The notes under the pieces are model-generated. The model was not told the DNA's origin. It saw nothing but the letters and a program-made list of their open reading frames with translations, and did no database searches. Made by a program: the position numbers and the translations under genes. From positions 1 to 7,063 of the forward strand of contig JAQBQC010000022.1 of NCBI GenBank assembly GCA_028287205.1: a DNA stretch of 7,063 bases. Reading direction: 5' to 3'. This document shows positions 5,549 to 7,063 of this stretch, piece after piece (position 1 is the stretch's first letter; every line of letters starts with the position of its first letter). Source of the stretch: Gemmatimonadota bacterium (lineage in GTDB: Bacteria > Gemmatimonadota > Gemmatimonadetes > Gemmatimonadales > Gemmatimonadaceae).

Positions 5549-7063
5549 ATGCAGCCGAAGCGTCTCATCACCATAGTTGCGGGCCTCTGTTGCGGATCGC
5601 TCGCGCTCGGCGGCGCACGCCACCCCGCGCTCCCGATGCCAGCCGAGCGAATCGCGCCGAACGACAACGAGCATCGAGCCGGACGCCTCGAGAAGGGCGT
5701 GCTTACGGTCGCCATCGAGGCGCGGAACGGCGAATGGCGCCCCGAGGAAGCTGACGGACCTGCGCTCGCGGTCGCCGCGTTCTCGGTTTCCGGAGGTCCG
5801 CTGCAAACTCCCGGACCTCTGCTGCGCGCACCGGTCGGTACCGAGCTCCGCGTGACCGTGCACAATGCGCTCACAGTTCCGATGTGGGTTTACGGGCTCG
5901 GAGAGCACCGCGGCTACGCGGACAGCGTGCAGCTCGCGGCCGGCGAGACGCGCGAGATGCGCTTTCGCGCCAAGACTCCGGGAATCTCGTACTACGCCGC
6001 GCGCACGACCGCCGGTCCAGTGAGTGCCCGGATCACCGACGATTCGCAGCTCAATGGAGCGATCGTAGTCGACCCACCGGGTGCGACGCCGAGCGATCGC
6101 ATCTTCGTCATCTCGAACTGGTTCACGATCGATCCCAAGACGATGAGCGGGCTGGGGCCGAACGCCATGCTCGCGTTCAACGGGCTCGGATGGCCGCACA
6201 CGCCGCGGATCGACCTCGTGCAGGGCGACAGCGTGCACTGGCGCTTCGTGAACGTCACCGGTCTCGAGCATCCGCTGCATCTGCACGGCACCTACTTCCG
6301 CGTGGATGCGAGAGGAAACGGTGAAAGCGACTCGATCTATGCGCCGGAGAATCGGCGCATGGCCGTGACCGAGCTGGTGCTCCCGGGTCAAACGATGTCG
6401 ATGACGTGGGCTCCGCTGCACAGCGGCAACTGGATCTTTCATTGTCATATCGCCAGCCACATGACGAGACGCGAGTTCTTCGAGGCGGATCGGCGCATGC
6501 CCGCGAGCACGATGACGTCAGCCCCGATGTCCCACGACGAAAGTCATCTCCAGCACATGGCGGCGCTCATCATCGGCATTCGCGTGCGGCCGCGAGGCGT
6601 GCAGGAGGCCGTGTTGCCGGTGTCGCAGCAGATTCGACTCCTCGTGCGCTCGCGGGCGAACGTCTACGGCGAAGATGTGGGATACGGCTTCGTGCGCGGC
6701 GATTCTCCGGCAGCGGCGATGCGCGACAGCTTCTCCGTTCCCGGCCCAACGCTCGAGCTCACGCGTGGAAAGCGCGTTGCGATCACGGTCGTGAATCAGG
6801 CGCACGAGCCGGTAGCGGTGCACTGGCATGGCATCGAGCTCGAGAGCGTTCCGGATGGCGTGCCCGGATGGAGCGGCTCCGGTGCAACGACAATGCCTCA
6901 CATCATGCCGGGTGACTCGCTCACGGTTCGCTTCACGACGCCACGCGCCGGCACGTTCATGTATCACTCTCACTCGAACGAGATGCAGCAGATCTCGTCG
7001 GGATTGTACGGCGCGATCATCGTGCGCGAGCCCGGCGCGAAGCCGGACTCCGCCGAATACACG
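5549..7063 (+). CDS. Secreted multicopper oxidase with swapped copper-motif order, 3' end outside window
   Basis: The frame opens at ATG 5549 (GAGG five bases upstream) and runs 505 codons to the window edge without a stop. The N-terminus has a Sec-type signal peptide: basic MQPKR, then a hydrophobic stretch to about residue 22, probably cut near GGA. Multicopper oxidases oxidise phenols, amines or metal ions and reduce O2 to water. Domain 1 (about 45-175) is cupredoxin-like but has no copper His motifs. Domain 2 (about 180-315) carries HPLHLHG (241-247) and HCHIASHM (298-305), giving the type-1 ligands His241, Cys299, His304 and Met305. After a Met/His-rich linker (317-340), domain 3 carries HWHG (425-428) and YHSH (472-475). 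Canonical laccases have HWHG/HSH first and HLHG/HCH last, so the order is reversed here. The complete ligand set for a type-1 site and a trinuclear cluster is nevertheless visible. Substrate is unknown; laccase-like or metallo-oxidase activity is possible. The kinase gene is divergent to it. Confidence 0.9.
   Translation, partial: MQPKRLITIVAGLCCGSLALGGARHPALPMPAERIAPNDNEHRAGRLEKGVLTVAIEARNGEWRPEEADGPALAVAAFSVSGGPLQTPGPLLRAPVGTELRVTVHNALTVPMWVYGLGEHRGYADSVQLAAGETREMRFRAKTPGISYYAARTTAGPVSARITDDSQLNGAIVVDPPGATPSDRIFVISNWFTIDPKTMSGLGPNAMLAFNGLGWPHTPRIDLVQGDSVHWRFVNVTGLEHPLHLHGTYFRVDARGNGESDSIYAPENRRMAVTELVLPGQTMSMTWAPLHSGNWIFHCHIASHMTRREFFEADRRMPASTMTSAPMSHDESHLQHMAALIIGIRVRPRGVQEAVLPVSQQIRLLVRSRANVYGEDVGYGFVRGDSPAAAMRDSFSVPGPTLELTRGKRVAITVVNQAHEPVAVHWHGIELESVPDGVPGWSGSGATTMPHIMPGDSLTVRFTTPRAGTFMYHSHSNEMQQISSGLYGAIIVREPGAKPDSAEYT

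Overview
This 7,063-base window is GC-rich bacterial DNA. It has Shine-Dalgarno sites, tightly packed intergenic spaces and no introns. The gene types suggest a soil-type bacterium of the Gemmatimonadota or Acidobacteriota: a large membrane-anchored Hanks-type kinase with an external TPR tail, a stand-alone TPR protein, and a multicopper oxidase with an unusual domain order. The phylum is inferred from family knowledge, not from a marker gene.

Layout. Bases 1-587 (+) hold the C-terminal end of a TPR-repeat protein cut by the window edge. Bases 588-822 are a spacer with no clear gene. Bases 823-1782 (+) encode a complete zinc-free quinone oxidoreductase of the QorA type (319 residues). It converges on a minus-strand cluster that reads, from right to left: the TPR-tailed Ser/Thr kinase (5210-2592), a broken small beta-rich protein gene (2519-2240) and an intact relative of it (2167-1838). 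Both gaps in that cluster are 72 bases, so one transcript is plausible. A 24-base hairpin (1810-1833) lies between the convergent genes. Bases 5211-5548 are a 338-base divergent intergenic region with a candidate promoter and a 27-base interrupted palindrome. From 5549 (+) to the window end runs a secreted multicopper oxidase, at least 505 residues long and open at the right edge.

How they may work together. The kinase has a cytoplasmic catalytic domain with all key residues, one membrane helix and about 470 external residues built on an almost exact 48-residue period, so it looks like an envelope sensor. The two small proteins behind it are related to each other (both end in PPMIxNR), and the upstream one appears inactivated by a frameshifting deletion. 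The oxidase carries every copper ligand of a laccase-like enzyme, but in swapped order: the type-1 copper motifs come before the HWHG/HSH motifs. Its first cupredoxin-like domain seems to have no copper ligands.

The most noteworthy items are the swapped oxidase architecture, the duplicated and decaying small gene pair next to the kinase, the 48-residue periodicity, and the palindrome just upstream of the oxidase. No RNA genes, CRISPR arrays, insertion sequences or phage genes were seen.
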